Shown here piece after piece: positions 20,940 to 31,392 of a stretch of 64,000 bases of DNA. This stretch comes from Lithodes maja (taxonomy: Eukaryota; Arthropoda; Malacostraca; Decapoda; Lithodidae). Every line of letters starts with the position of its first letter. Within the stretch, counting starts at the first letter, position 1. The notes below the pieces were generated by a model. It did not search any database, was not told the origin of the DNA, and saw nothing but the letters and a program-made list of their open reading frames with translations. A program made the translations under genes and the position numbers. Location of the stretch: NCBI GenBank assembly GCA_037953745.1, contig JBAKBP010007937.1:1-64000 (forward strand), in the 5' to 3' direction.

Positions 20940-21506
20940 GTGCCTGTGATGACGTTTAGCAGTCAAGGTGGAAAAGGAGAACGGGACAGTCAAGCTCAGG
21001 TGGAGGATAACTGGAAGGATAAGAAAGTCAAATGGGCGCCTGAGTGTGATAAGGCGTTTACAGTAGTAAAACACCTGTTGTGCACTCACCCGATCCTCAG
21101 GGCCCCGGACTTTAGCCTACCTTTCCAACTAGCAACGGATACTAGTGGTGTGGGGGCTGGTGCCGTCCTTATGCAAGAGGATGATGATGGGCTGGAGCAT
21201 CCTGTTAGTTTCTGCTCGGAGAAATTCAATTCAGCCCAGGGGAGCTGCTCTGTTGTCGAGAAGATGCTGCTGGCAGTTGTGCTTGCACTGAGGCATTTCG
21301 AGGTCTATGTTCCAGCCTATGGGCCGGTCGTTGTAGTTTACACAGATTATCACCCTCTCAAGTTCTTGGACCAGTTTCACAATCGGAATATGAGGCTGAC
21401 CGGGTGGTCGCTGGTGTTACGGGAGTATAGCCTGAACATACGCCATATTGCTGGTTGTGACGACGTGGTTGCAGATTGTCTTTCAAGGGTATATGATCCT
21501 GGGTAG
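20940..21506 (+). pseudogene. Element A pol, 3' part: post-integrase spacer fused to RNase H
   Basis: The frame reads upstream through PPELLTVPV (from about 20907), collinear with residues after the integrase of element B, so the Met at 20940 is not the natural start. After about 25 residues of spacer (to NWKD) it jumps in phase to KKVKWAPECDKAF at the end of the RT connection. The whole RT is gone. RNase H follows with LATDTSGVGAGAVL, VYTDYHPLKFL and DVVADCLSR. The catalytic Glu of the ExxLA block, present in element B (EKELLA), is Met here (EKMLLA), so the enzyme should be inactive. The 3' UTR runs from 21507 to the polypurine tract. Confidence 0.85.
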
Positions 21507-21965
21507 ATTGACACACGGGTAGCCTCCTGCTTTAGTTTGAATAGTAATTTGCGCTTGGTGCTTGTTGGCTCGCGGTTGTAGCCCAGCGTATTGGGTCGTA
21601 AAGCAGGAGTTGAGCGTTTGGTATAGAAGAAAAAACTAGGCTTGCCCCTATAGTGCAGCCGAAATAAACAAATTAAAAACATAAAAATCAAATAAAAACT
21701 CTTTCTTTGATAGTTGAATTTTTTCAGTATGTTATAGCAGTAATTCTGAGTTGCACTCCTCTCAGAATGCTGGGCTAGAGAAGCTCGCTCTTGAGGAGCA
21801 TAACTCCATATGATTTAACCTATTGTGTTGGGGAGGGATATAATTTTGTAAAATGTTTTGTTGAGAACTGTGCCGGATATTTTACTGCCGCTGGGTGATG
21901 GGAAGTAGAGATATAGCATGGGTTCTAACCATCAGATTTTTTTTGAGCTTTGGGCCTCTGAGAAA

Positions 21966-21979
21966 AAATCTTGGGGGGG
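21966..21979 (+). promoter_or_regulatory. Polypurine tract of element A
   Basis: AAATCTTGGGGGGG immediately upstream of the 3' LTR start TGTGACGTTAACC. Confidence 0.85.
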
Positions 21980-22274
21980 TGTGACGTTAACCACTCCGTT
22001 AGAACCGTATGGCTTGTCCTACGGTGACTCGCTAGGATCGCCAGGGCAGTGGATGTGGCTACAGTTGATGTATTATTGTGTGCTTTATTTCATATGAAAG
22101 CTCGTGTCATAGGCAGTCCAGAAAGGCTCTTTGTTTTCACCCATGTCAAGGCTTTATATATTTAATTGCAAAGTATGTGTTTTATCATTAAGTAGTAATG
22201 ATAGGATTTGAGAGAGAGAGAGAGAGAGTAGAACAGAGTGAGAGGAGGCGCGCAGTGTTTTTTGCCATGCTTGA

Positions 22275-22420
22275 TGACGTCACGGCTGGCTGGCCTGGGA
22301 TTGGTTGGAGGAGTTTTTTACCATGCTTGGTGACGTCATGTTTGGCTGGCTTCTTTGTCATTGGCTGAAGGAATTGTTACCGCTTTGTCTACGCGGTGCA
22401 AGCTAGTGCTAGTATATATA
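22275..22420 (+). promoter_or_regulatory. LTR promoter: two CRE-type sites and a TATA box
   Basis: Two perfect TGACGTCA palindromes (22275-22282 and 22331-22338) lie upstream of TATATATA (22413-22420), followed ~30 bp later by a pyrimidine-rich TCTCCCTCAGATC that could hold the initiator. The solo LTR keeps the TATA (around 39653) but its first CRE has drifted to TGATGTCA. CRE sites bind CREB/ATF factors in animals. Use of these sites is inferred. Confidence 0.55.
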
Positions 22421-23411
22421 CAGCTCTCTTGCCACTCTCTCCCTCAGATCTGGTTTCTAGAACAAATCCCTCTTATCCCTTTGATATCTGTTCCCCTCCC
22501 TGCACCTGAGAACCTTTTCCTCTACCTATCTCTCTCATTTTCCATATCTTTCACCACCTTTTATTAATATTATACCCCCTCTGGTTAACTCTGCATAATC
22601 AGCTTCATGCTGGCCAGTTGTATTGTGCGTTAAGGTCTAATATAACCCATGTATGTTAGTTGTTAAGATAAGTTGATCACGAAGCATTGGTTGGCATTCA
22701 TATTGTTCAGTACTGCTTCCTGTAATTATTAGTATTCTGCTGGATTAGATAATGCTAGACTAGGAGTCTGATATTATAAGGTATTGTTTCCGATGGGTGC
22801 TGGCTTTAGTTAAAAGCTGCACGACATACCTGAGAACTGGAGTTGATTGGGTAAATTCTAGTCTGTGTGCCATTGAGAGTAGAGCATGCACCGAATGAGG
22901 GCTTTTTGCCTATACCATTCTGCACTGTTCTAAGCTCGTTGTTTGTCTTTGAGGTACGCCAGGAGAACGCTTAATACTACGGTATTAAGGTTTCTCAAGA
23001 GAGCTACCCTTCATTATAACGTAATATTTGACGCACAGACTTGAGATTTGCACTAGGCTATGCGGCATGCCATGCGCACCAGTATCTCGTATCATTGACT
23101 CTAGCTAGACTTTATCAGTCACAGTAGACATTAAGTATATTAAACCAATTACTCTTTTTATGCATACCCGTTTATGATTACACAAGCATTTCGCAGCCTA
23201 GTTTGATGTATTGAGACACAAACGACTTAGGCTCTTTTTGTTGATAGGAATACTGCATTGTCGTGGCGATTATTATTGTTGTAGCGTTTAGGATATTCTT
23301 GGCTCCGACTGCATTATATATCGTGCCTTTTTGTGAGCATAGCCTGCTCGAGCATTGTTCCGCTGCCTGCCTTTTTGGGTTCCATTTCCGATTCGAGCAT
23401 CTAACATTTAA

Positions 23412-23853
23412 CCCGTACAGCCCCAGCGACGCGTCTGACGCGTCGGCGATGTATGTAACGCACAGCCCCAGCGACGCGTCTGACGAGTCACCCTAATTGC
23501 TCCGACCGTAACCTCAGGTGTAGCCACTCGAGAGGGCTCAGATTTGTATGGGAACTGTGTACGTATCCCACGCAACCGTGCCGATGGTTGAAAACTCTCA
23601 AAGTCCACGTGAGTGCGCGTGAGCGCGCAATAACCTGGTTTTTTGGGGTAATTGCCTTCAATTTTTTACTCCTGTAAAATACGTTTTCGGGGGCTCTGTA
23701 GGACCATTCTTTAAGCTTTTTGAGCGTTTTTTCGTGGTTTTTCCTTGATTCCTAACCCATTCGCTATTGTTGCTGGAATAAAACCATTTTTTGAAAACCG
23801 GCCGGGTTCTGGTGAACAAACATTACAAAACTAGCCGGGGCTCCACGGGTTAA
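23412..23853. mobile_element. TTAA-flanked miniature element inside the LTR (family S)
   Basis: The element (23412-23849, 438 bp) is flanked by TTAA at 23408-23411 and 23850-23853. Ends are CCCGTACAGCCCC and the inverted GGGGCTCCACGGG. Two other LTR copies (2473-2476 and 40659-40662) show the uninterrupted site ACATTTAAAGAAG, so the insertion and its TTAA duplication are proven by comparison. Near the left end CAGCCCCAGCGACGCGTCTG occurs twice. There is no coding capacity. Precise TTAA duplication points to a piggyBac-type transposase acting in trans. Confidence 0.9.
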
Positions 23854-24224
23854 AGAAGATTCCTTGTTGGTGTTGAAGGACTTTAGTTCACTTTCTTTAA
23901 TGCAGGAGTGCCTGACATTTATTGATTAAAGTAACGTAAGCTGTAACTTCCCTTACCACCTTACTTTGCATACCATAACCAAGCACCTTCGGTTATAGGT
24001 AGTAATAGGCTTTTTTCACATAACATTACGCCTAGAGTAGACGCACATTTATTGAGAGTTTGATAACCTATTATTGCATATAGAACTCTGGAGAGTATTT
24101 GTGTTCTTTGTTCACTGGGAATATACATCAGAGGTTGGATCTAGCGCTTTGCGTTGTAGCATTTATGCCAATACTAGTCCAATGAATAAGAGCCCTGATA
24201 TATTTAAACCTCAGTCGTAACAAC

Positions 24225-25030
24225 TGTTATGCTGGCCAGCTTGCCAGAATGCACTCGTAACTTGCTAGCGCTCGCCAGGGCAGTGAAACGGTCTATAATA
24301 ATCGTAGAACGATGTTCTTTCTTTCATAGTGTTCATGTTTTCACAGACAGATCAGTGGTGGTCTTTATTCTTGTCTGTGACACTTGGAAGTATTTTATAT
24401 CATTGATAGAGTATAAGATATGTTGTGTGAAGTTGTAGGGACAAAGAGAGCGAGCAGCGTGGTGGTATTATGTGCGTGTGTATGTACGTGTGCCTCCCTC
24501 GCTCGGAGGCGTTTCCCACGCTCATGATTGGCCGGCGGGCCTGGCGCGTCATATGACGCCTGCTCGTCATGACGTAGTCGTCTGTGATTGGGTGCCGCTG
24601 TCTTTGTTAGTGCTGGGGGGCTCCTACTCGGGTGTCTCCTGCAGAGCTTGGCATAGCGTGCTTGGTCCTACATGTCCTTTGCAATCTGTCCCCAATCTAA
24701 CCCCCTATACTACTGTTTCTCTCTCTGAACTTCTTCTTTTCCAATACTTCTTCTCTTTATTCAATTACTTATCCCTTCTGGTTCTCTGCATACGACTTCC
24801 ATAGTCGGCCAGTCGTATTACCAGCACCAGTTCTCACATTTATGTTTTGCACTAGTTTTAGGGATTATTAGAGTCATAGTCACATGGTAGCATAGTATTG
24901 GGATGCTTCTAATTATTGAGCTGTTCTTTCCTACTATTTAATGCTAGACAGTGGAAGGTATCTTTGGTCCTTGTCTGAGTTATGTATGTGGCAAGTCAGA
25001 GCCTGTACGACTTCGACGAAGCTAGGTAGC
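24225..25030 (+). repeat. Possible diverged LTR remnant
   Basis: Starts TGTTATGCTGGCC directly after element A's LTR. Its layout parallels that LTR: a GAGAGCGAGCAGCG patch, a TGACG-rich stretch, a pyrimidine-rich CCCCCTATACTACTG...TCTCTCTCTG block, then TTCTGGTTCTCTGCAT...GGCCAGTCGTATTACCAG against TCTGGTTAACTCTGCAT...GGCCAGTTGTATTG. Probably an LTR of a related family. The right end is not defined. Confidence 0.45.
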
Positions 25031-25189
25031 CTGTAACCCTTGTGCATATTTTTCCTTTGCGAGTGTAGCAGTATAAAGACCAGTAATCCTTTCCCACACA
25101 CCTGGTGTGTGTCAACATTCCTCCCTACCTTCCTTGCTCCAGGTACACAGCTAAATATGGGACCATCACCTGTTATTTTACCGTCAGAA

Positions 25190-25315
25190 CAAGAGACTGG
25201 AGTTTTCGCAGAGAGACTCCAGTCCTGACGTTATAATTGACTTACAGTGTGCTGGCTTAATAATCCAATAGGGTTGATAGCCTCTGAAGTCCTATTTTCA
25301 CCGTCAGAGCACACA
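25190..25315 (+). repeat. ~115-bp hairpin repeat U, copy 1
   Basis: Contains GACTGGAGTTTTCGCAGAGA, ACTCCAGTCCTGACG, GTGTGCTGGCTTAATAATCC and GTTGATAGCCTCTGAAGTCC, in the same order as at 50133, 55848 and 56058. The GACTGGAG and CTCCAGTC arms can pair. Confidence 0.85.
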
Positions 25316-26975
25316 GCACCATAGTTCGTACAGCAGCGTATCTTCAGTAATGCCAAGTTGCATACCTCGAGTATTCCAAGAAGTAGTGCGTATAATCTGT
25401 CATATTATGATAAATATACCGGTACTGAATTAAACCAAAGTTTAATCCACGGCTTTGATCTGCTTGCAGCCCATCTGATAGATTGACCTTTTACAGTAAA
25501 CTGTATTAACTAGTTTGCTAACAATGAAACGTTTTTATACAATGGTTTCTACTGTAGTGTAGCCTCCAACACTGTAATGCAAGCATAACAAACTAGGTGT
25601 ATGCGTTATATAATTGATCAGACAACAAAAGTAATTTCGGAACACTTCTATTATTCCAAGCGGCTTGTTGTTATCATCAATTGTTAATTTGTTATTTATG
25701 TTTAGCTAAGAGGTAGCAATGGGTAAAAGAGGTTATTGTAAAGAAAGCTTCAACATGGCTGCTGAAGAAATGTACATGGTAAAACTTTTCACGAAAGTGG
25801 TGCCACCAACCTATATTTTGCCCCCCAGACCCCCAGACCTTCACCAACAGAGTAACAACAACAGTTACTGTAAACACACTATTACCACCTTTTGAGGGTT
25901 CCAGACAACCACCTTACAGACGCAAAACATTTCGTTACCTGTCCACTTCGCTGCCCCAATACAACGTAACCAACCTATCATATTCTACCAATTATAACCA
26001 AACTTAACCTTTCTTAGTCAGTTGTTGCTATGTAGGTTCTCAAATAGCCGGTGTGCTTTATCCTGAATATGAACATATAATGGAACCTTACGATGACCAT
26101 CTCTTACAACTATTTTCGATTGTCGTGTGACATGTAATATGTGAGACGCTAATGGATGCTAAATTACCAAACCTCACCAAACCAAATATAACTAAATTAT
26201 AGGTAATATATTCTGCTGAATACTTTCTGTCTCACAAATTTTCAGGTAACAATGTTCGTTCTTAGTTTATAACATATTTGATTTATTTATTTAGATATCT
26301 ATTATATTTTATTAATTTTGTAAGCGAGGTAGTGAGGTAGCGAGATGCCTTGCTAGCCCACTTAACCAGACCTTTCTCCCCACCGTAACCCATTCCTAAC
26401 CTTCGGACACATAACAAATACCCTCTTCTAGAAACACGTGAGGCAAGGTACACGACCCAGGAATAATATACAGTACCCAGTAGTTCCGTATTAGGGAAGG
26501 TCCATTTGTTTTACTAGTCCAACATAATATCTTCCCGACACTTCTTCAATATTTGCATACTGATATATTGGATGTATTCATCATTTATATATTGTAATTC
26601 CATAATACTGCACAGCATAACACGTACTAGGCAGAGCCATGGTTTGCAAATATAATACTAATTCAACATACAGTATGTCATAATATGTGGTACCGGTATA
26701 ACACGAACACATTACTCTAGCTTCTAGATTACCTTGCACATACAAATCTACTTTGTACGATATCGTATACAATTGATAATGATGGCCAAAATGAAGCAGA
26801 GGAAGTGTTCACAAGCATGAACATAATACTTGACCAAAATGCCGTCAGCAAAGCAAGACAGCTGCGAAAAGTGGACTAAAATTATGCATTAAATGAACAC
26901 GTAGGAGCATGCATAAAACTCATAAAACTCCACCTAAAGCCGTGACGATCGAGGTGTTTGTAATATGACAATGAC
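25316..26975. other. Unassigned AT-rich intergenic sequence
   Basis: No coding homology or repeat family recognised. Short open frames here have no recognisable motifs. Confidence 0.5.
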
Positions 26976-27358
26976 TTAAGGAAGCCCACCTCGCTTGTTG
27001 TCTCTTTCTCTCCCTCTTTCTTTAGCTTGTATCCATTCGGCCCCATTCAGCCTACTGTTTTAAGACGTTTACCCCATCCAGGTGTCAATATTTTCCTGGC
27101 GAGCGGTAGCGAGCCAGCATATATATATTTTTTATTTTAACAGCAAGCTAAATTTGTAAATTTTTCGATAGAAAAATTTCTCCGGCAAAGCCGGATTTCT
27201 CCATACAATACTGGCTCGCTTTCGCTCGCCAAGAAGAAACCGACACCTGAATGGGGATAAACGTCTTAAAACAGTTGACTGAATGGGGCCGAATGGATAC
27301 AGGCCTGAGAAAGAGAGGAAAGGAGAGAAAGAGAAAAAAAGCCGGTGACCCCCCTTAA
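26976..27358. mobile_element. TTAA miniature element, family A (long inverted repeat), copy 1
   Basis: 383 bp between TTAA sites (26976-26979 and 27355-27358). Each half carries TGTATCCATTCGGCCCCATT, a GTTTTAAGACGTTTA block and GGCGAGCG.TAGCGAGCCAG in mirror image, so almost the whole element folds into one hairpin. The tip holds TTTTTCGATAGAAAAATTT and CCGGCAAAGCCGG. Non-coding. Confidence 0.85.
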
Positions 27359-27772
27359 TGCTATGTAATCAGTGTAGGATAATAATAGAGGTAATATATG
27401 TAAATGGCTCTCACCCCACCCTCCGTACCCTCTGGCTACCCCCACGTGACAGGGTAGATGTTAGAGGCATCACTGGATAGGGTTAAAGTGAGGTTTAAAG
27501 GGATGGGAATGAATAATGGGTTGGAAATCGGTGGTTGATCGAGAAGTAAGGTTGACCACTTCAATAGCATGGTGTAATCTTAACTTTACTTTGGTTCACA
27601 CTAAACCATGTTGCTAAAGTGGCAAATATTTTTAATATTCGTTTTGATATTATCTCGGTTAATTAATTTGACACCCATGATTCGTTTCTAAGTTTGCACA
27701 TCGTGTAAAGATATTAAGATTAACAGGAAGAAAGTCGTCATCACATTTAAATGATTAAAGGAGCTGCTTGAT

Positions 27773-28296
27773 TAAATTGTTCAAACGGAACTTCAGAGGC
27801 TATCAACCCTACTGGATTATTAAGGGGAGGCAGACCGTTTGCTTGGTCTATTAATTCATTTATTCATATATTGGTTTAGTTTCCTCGCTAGACCTCCATC
27901 AAGCTTAGAAAAACACCCCCTAGACCCCCCCCCCCCCCTTCAAGATAAATTTGTACATATTTCTGTAGAAAAATGTCCCGGCCAAAGGCCGGTTCCTCTT
28001 AAAATTGCAGGCTCGCTATCGCTCGCCAAGAAAATATCGACACCTAAATGGCACGAAAGGTCTTAAAATTGACAACGAAATGGGGCGAAAGGTGTTAAAA
28101 TCGCCAAACTGATGGGCCTAACGTCTTATGATCTCAAAACTAGTGGGGATAAACATTAGGGAGAAGCGGGTCCAGAAAAACGGTCATCCTCCCCTTAAGT
28201 AAGCCAGCACACTGTAAGTCAAGAATAACGTCAGGACTGCTCCTGACGTCATCACATATCATCTCTGCGAGAACTCCAGACCCTAGAGCATTGCAG
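27773..28296 (-). repeat. Repeat U, minus-strand copy split by a TTAA element
   Basis: The left part (about 27788-27823, CTTCAGAGGCTATCAACCC...GGATTATTAA) and right part (28199-28296, GCCAGCACACTGTAAGTCAA, AACGTCAGGACTG, GAGAACTCCAGACCC) are one U repeat. It is interrupted at its own TTAA by the miniature element 27820-28198. Confidence 0.8.
27820..28198. mobile_element. TTAA miniature element, family B, copy 1
   Basis: TTAA at 27820-27823 and 28195-28198; ends GGGGAGG and CCTCCCC. The interior has GTTTCCTCGCTAGACCTCC, TCCCGGCCAAAGGCCGG, GGCTCGCTATCGCTCGCC, GACACCTAAATGGCACGAAA and CAAAACTAGTGGGGATAAAC. It shares the GGCGAGCGATAGCGAGCC motif with family A but has only one copy of each block. 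Confidence 0.85.
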
Positions 28297-28350
28297 GATA
28301 GGGTTAAAATGGGTTAAATTTATAAGTACTGGTAGGTAAGCGCGAGTGGG

Positions 28351-28551
28351 ACCTGGAAAAAGGGTTCCATGTCATCTCAACCAGTAGACCATTTCAACCA
28401 GTAGCTCTCAACCAGTGCCAAATTAACCCAGACCAACCCAACCAGTGCCAAAATATAGTACTAACCTAACCGTATTGGTTGATTTGGTACTGGTTGAGAG
28501 CTACTGGTTGAAATTGTCTACTGCTTGAGTTGACCGGTTACCTGGAAAAAG
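28351..28551. repeat. Palindromic element with ~50-bp arms and 12-bp direct flanks
   Basis: Arms 28375-28424 and 28480-28533 are inverted copies built from CAACCAGTAG and CTCAACCAGTGCCAAAT. ACCTGGAAAAAG occurs as a direct repeat just outside (28351-28362 and 28540-28551) and may be a target duplication. Confidence 0.7.
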
Positions 28552-28906
28552 AAGTAAAATGTGACGAGAATCAAGAGCAGAACGAAAAGAAGCAAGAAAT
28601 TTGAGAACATATAAATTGAAAATGTAATAAGAACAGAGACATAGTGAGAGGAGTGGATCATGAGCTGGTATCAGGATTGACAGATAGAAAAACAGTTTAT
28701 GACTAACGTGGCTTGCCGGGGACTTACCATGGAGACACACAGGCGAGACGCTCAACTGATAAACTGCCGACAAGGTATTTTATCAATGTACAGTTGCCAG
28801 CAAGAGTTCACAGTGCCTACGCTGTTATTTTAGCTACGGAACGAAAACTAGCATAACTGTTTTTCCACTTGAGGCGTTTTGTGTATGGTCACCACCAACG
28901 GGAGTT

Positions 28907-29035
28907 AGCGATAGATAGATAGATAGATAGATATAATAGATAGATAGATAGATATATAGATAGATAAATAAATAGATAGATAGATAGAGGTATGTAGAGT
29001 ACAACTGGAGTTAGCTATCTATAGATAGATAGATA
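28907..29035. repeat. GATA tetranucleotide microsatellite
   Basis: GATA units with small interruptions, over ~130 bp. Similar (ATAG)n tails end LINEs at 41279 and near 48745, so this could be a LINE tail, but no LINE body is attached. Confidence 0.9.
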
Positions 29036-29276
29036 TATGTGGAGTACACATTTTTTACGAGAGTAATAACAACGGTACTATTTTAATTGCTGCAGAATAC
29101 ATCCAGCGGTAAAGATAACTTGGCTATTGACATTTCTACTGATTGTACTGTTGATATTAATATTGATTAGTGTTCAGCATAGGCTATCCTTCTTCTATGG
29201 TTATTCGTAGTGCACTTGAATCATACTAGCAATTATATATTATAGAATACAGATCAGTTCATTCTCATATTAAAGG

Positions 29277-29365
29277 ATTGAAGTTCTCGATAAGGGGCTC
29301 CAGTCCTGACGCTATTCTTGACTAATAGAAGGGTTGATAGCCTCTGATGTTCTATTTTAACTAAC
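29277..29365 (+). repeat. Repeat U, partial copy
   Basis: AGTTCTCGATAAGGGGCTCC, AGTCCTGACGCTATTCTTGA, GTTGATAGCCTCTGATGTTC. The middle GTGCTGGCTTAATAATCC is missing. Confidence 0.8.
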
Positions 29366-29432
29366 TATTCATCATACTACTATATTTACATTCGTTCGGA
29401 CAGATTATTCTACATCACAAATTATGCACACA

Positions 29433-29917
29433 TTAACACCGTACGAGCGGCCTAGGCGGTAACTTCTACTACATGCCAAGCGGGGGTTTTTACCCTAAAC
29501 GAGCTTATTTCCGTGCTCTTTTTCATGCATAAACAAGAGCCAGAGCGTAATACAATTATGTCTCCCTGAAAGGGCGATAATTAATCTTTCCAATGACACC
29601 AGAACCATCCTTCTACGACCACGCGTTCTCTTGCAACGATCGAGCAAGACGAAGGCAAAATCCCTAAAATACGGTAATTTCCTTACATAATTCCCTGTGT
29701 AGTGAGGTAGTGAGTAAGGATGAGTGTGGAGGGGGCCTCAGTTGTCGCGCGGGAGCCGTGCCGACCGGTCAGAGGGAACCTATGCTCCTCCCACCGCTCG
29801 GCTCTCTCTCAGAGCACATTTCGTGCTTAAAATTGCATGCGACTATAGCCGGGCCCCACTCTTTAGGTTGGGGTTCTCTTGTCCGACTATAGCCGGGTGC
29901 CGCCAAAGAGGGGTTAA
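29433..29917. mobile_element. TTAA miniature element, family Q, copy 1
   Basis: 485 bp between TTAA sites (29433-29436 and 29914-29917). The shared core is AAACAAGAGCCAGAGCGTAA, TACAATTATG, AAAGGGCGATAAT, TTCCAATGACACCAGAA and GGTTCTCTTG-like segments. The right side has two copies of GACTATAGCCGGG. Other copies: 45013-45477, 53227-53714 and the one split at 59236/63265. Confidence 0.85.
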
Positions 29918-30188
29918 CCAAGTATTAGATTGACATATTAGTATTATATCGTTTTTATCATTGTGGAGTGTCAGCGTAGTGAGGTTGTCTGGAGTGTCTC
30001 ATCTACATACAACAAGGTGGTGTCCATTGGTTTACAGATTCTGACTGGCTGGGGTCCTATGTTATTGTAAAAGAGGAGCTGCCAGAGATAATTTAGTGGT
30101 GATAATTATCGATTGACGGATACTATACTTGAATATATAGACTTTATGATTCTCTACTGTGATAATCTTCCGTGAAAGCACACATGGG

Positions 30189-30192
<4 letters not shown>

Positions 30193-30219
<27 letters not shown>
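30193..30219 (+). repeat. Poly-A tract
   Basis: A run of about 26 A. It may mark the 3' end of a retroposed sequence on the + strand, but no source element is recognisable upstream. Confidence 0.8.
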
Positions 30220-31055
30220 TGCAAAATGAGCAAAGGGATACTCTATCGATAAGCTTTTGCATAAAACTTCTTCAGCGAATTGACCCGAGGAAGCTATTAG
30301 CGGAATTTACATGGCGGAGTGGCTGTGATGGTGATAAGGCCCTATAACACTCGTCATTGATGGAAACCAACAATATTGCCAACAGGTAGGGAATTCTGGC
30401 ATTATTTTTAACATCGTTCTTGACACCAATAACAACCCAAATATAATCTGACGAAGGCCCTTCTGGTACAAAAGATGAAGGAGGAGTGTTTTCTTTGAGA
30501 CCGACGATCCTCTGACCTTACTGATGCCCACCAGAATAAGTGAAGTCACGAACTTTAACAAAAGCCCTGAGACATTGGTGTTGATGTCCAGTTTATCTCT
30601 TTCTCGATTACATATGTATATATGTTCTCATGTGACCCAGAGATTACTCAACAATCATCCTTACCAAATAACCAGGTCCTCTCCCAAGCATCACACGCCA
30701 TTACCATCTCCCTCACGTGTTCAGGCTATTGATATGCAGTCCTACCTGTGGATGTTAACTCGTTCTTGATGTAACTATTAACATAACATTATGACTTGCT
30801 TGTTTGGTTGGCAGAGCTTTTAGCCTTATGGGCTACCGGTGTGGGTTCGAATCTTGCTGACTTATTTGAATATGCAAGGTGAACTTTTTAAATCAAGTAA
30901 TGTCACTTGCAAGGTGAAGCTTCTCAAACCTTGACAGGAATATAGGAAATGAGACATGCAATAATGTTGATCACCTTAATGCCTTCAAACAACTATAGTA
31001 TATACGTGTCCTGCACGAGTCTACGCCTATATTTGGTTTAATTTCCTATACTTTC
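30220..31055. other. Unassigned sequence with a weak tRNA-like patch
   Basis: Mostly unrecognised. At about 30805-30865 TTGGTTGGCAGAGC and GTGGGTTCGAATC are spaced like A and B boxes, so a degraded tRNA-derived SINE head is possible. No cloverleaf could be drawn. Confidence 0.35.
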
Positions 31056-31059
31056 TCTC

Positions 31060-31180
31060 TCCCGAGAATGTTCTACCGGTTTTCTGGATCCCCTTCTCCC
31101 TAATGTTTAGCCCCACTAGTTTTGAGATTATGAGGCGTTCGGCCCATTAGTTTGGCGATTTTAACACCTTTTGTCCTGGG
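31060..31180. mobile_element. Family B miniature element, left-end fragment
   Basis: TCCCTAATGTTTAGCCCCAC, TAGTTTTGAGATTATGAGGC and TTCGGCCCATTAGTTTGGCG match the ends of other family B copies. It is cut at about 31172 where SINE-like sequence begins. Confidence 0.7.
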
Positions 31181-31184
31181 TGTG

Positions 31185-31392
31185 AAGGGAATTCATGGTC
31201 TCCTGAAATATCCCCAGGCTACCTTTAGGATCAACTTTTCCTGGTACCTGGCGCGGGGTACGAACCTCTGAAGGGAATTTAACCCCCCTAAAAACCCACA
31301 GGTTTTGAGATGCCTTGGGTGGGGTTCGAACCCTGGTTAGTGACCCAACCATCACCACCAGGCCCGCGCGCTAACCCACTGTACTACCACGG
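31185..31392 (-). repeat. tRNA-derived SINE, minus strand
   Basis: On the minus strand, TGGTAGTACAGTGGGTTAGC (A box) is followed about 40 nt later by GGGTTCGAACCC (B box, 31322-31333), then a non-tRNA body with a second diverged B-box-like segment near 31250. This is the layout of a pol III SINE head. It is not a functional tRNA gene, because the arms do not pair throughout. Confidence 0.6.

Larger units (their letters stand above)
1829..24222 (+). mobile_element. Ty3/gypsy element A (Gmr1-like), outer shell of a nested insertion
   Basis: The components in order on the + strand are a 5'-truncated LTR (1829-2845), primer binding site, gag-pol from 3037 to about 6200, then foreign DNA (6201-20906), the last part of pol (about 20907-21506), a G-rich polypurine tract and a complete 3' LTR (21980-24222). 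The two pol pieces are one element. The left piece stops just after the residues HVNLMK, and the right piece resumes at the collinear next residues of element B (PPELLTVPV against PSEPLTVPV). The element has lost the integrase zinc finger with its first catalytic Asp, and the whole reverse transcriptase. The 5' flank is deleted, so no target duplication can be read. Confidence 0.85.
21980..24222 (+). repeat. 3' LTR of element A
   Basis: TGTGACGTTAACC...CAGTCGTAACA, 2243 bp including a 442-bp miniature-element insertion (23412-23853). The net length of ~1.8 kb agrees with the 1795-bp solo LTR at 39236-41030. The promoter elements listed next are in its first quarter. Confidence 0.95.
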
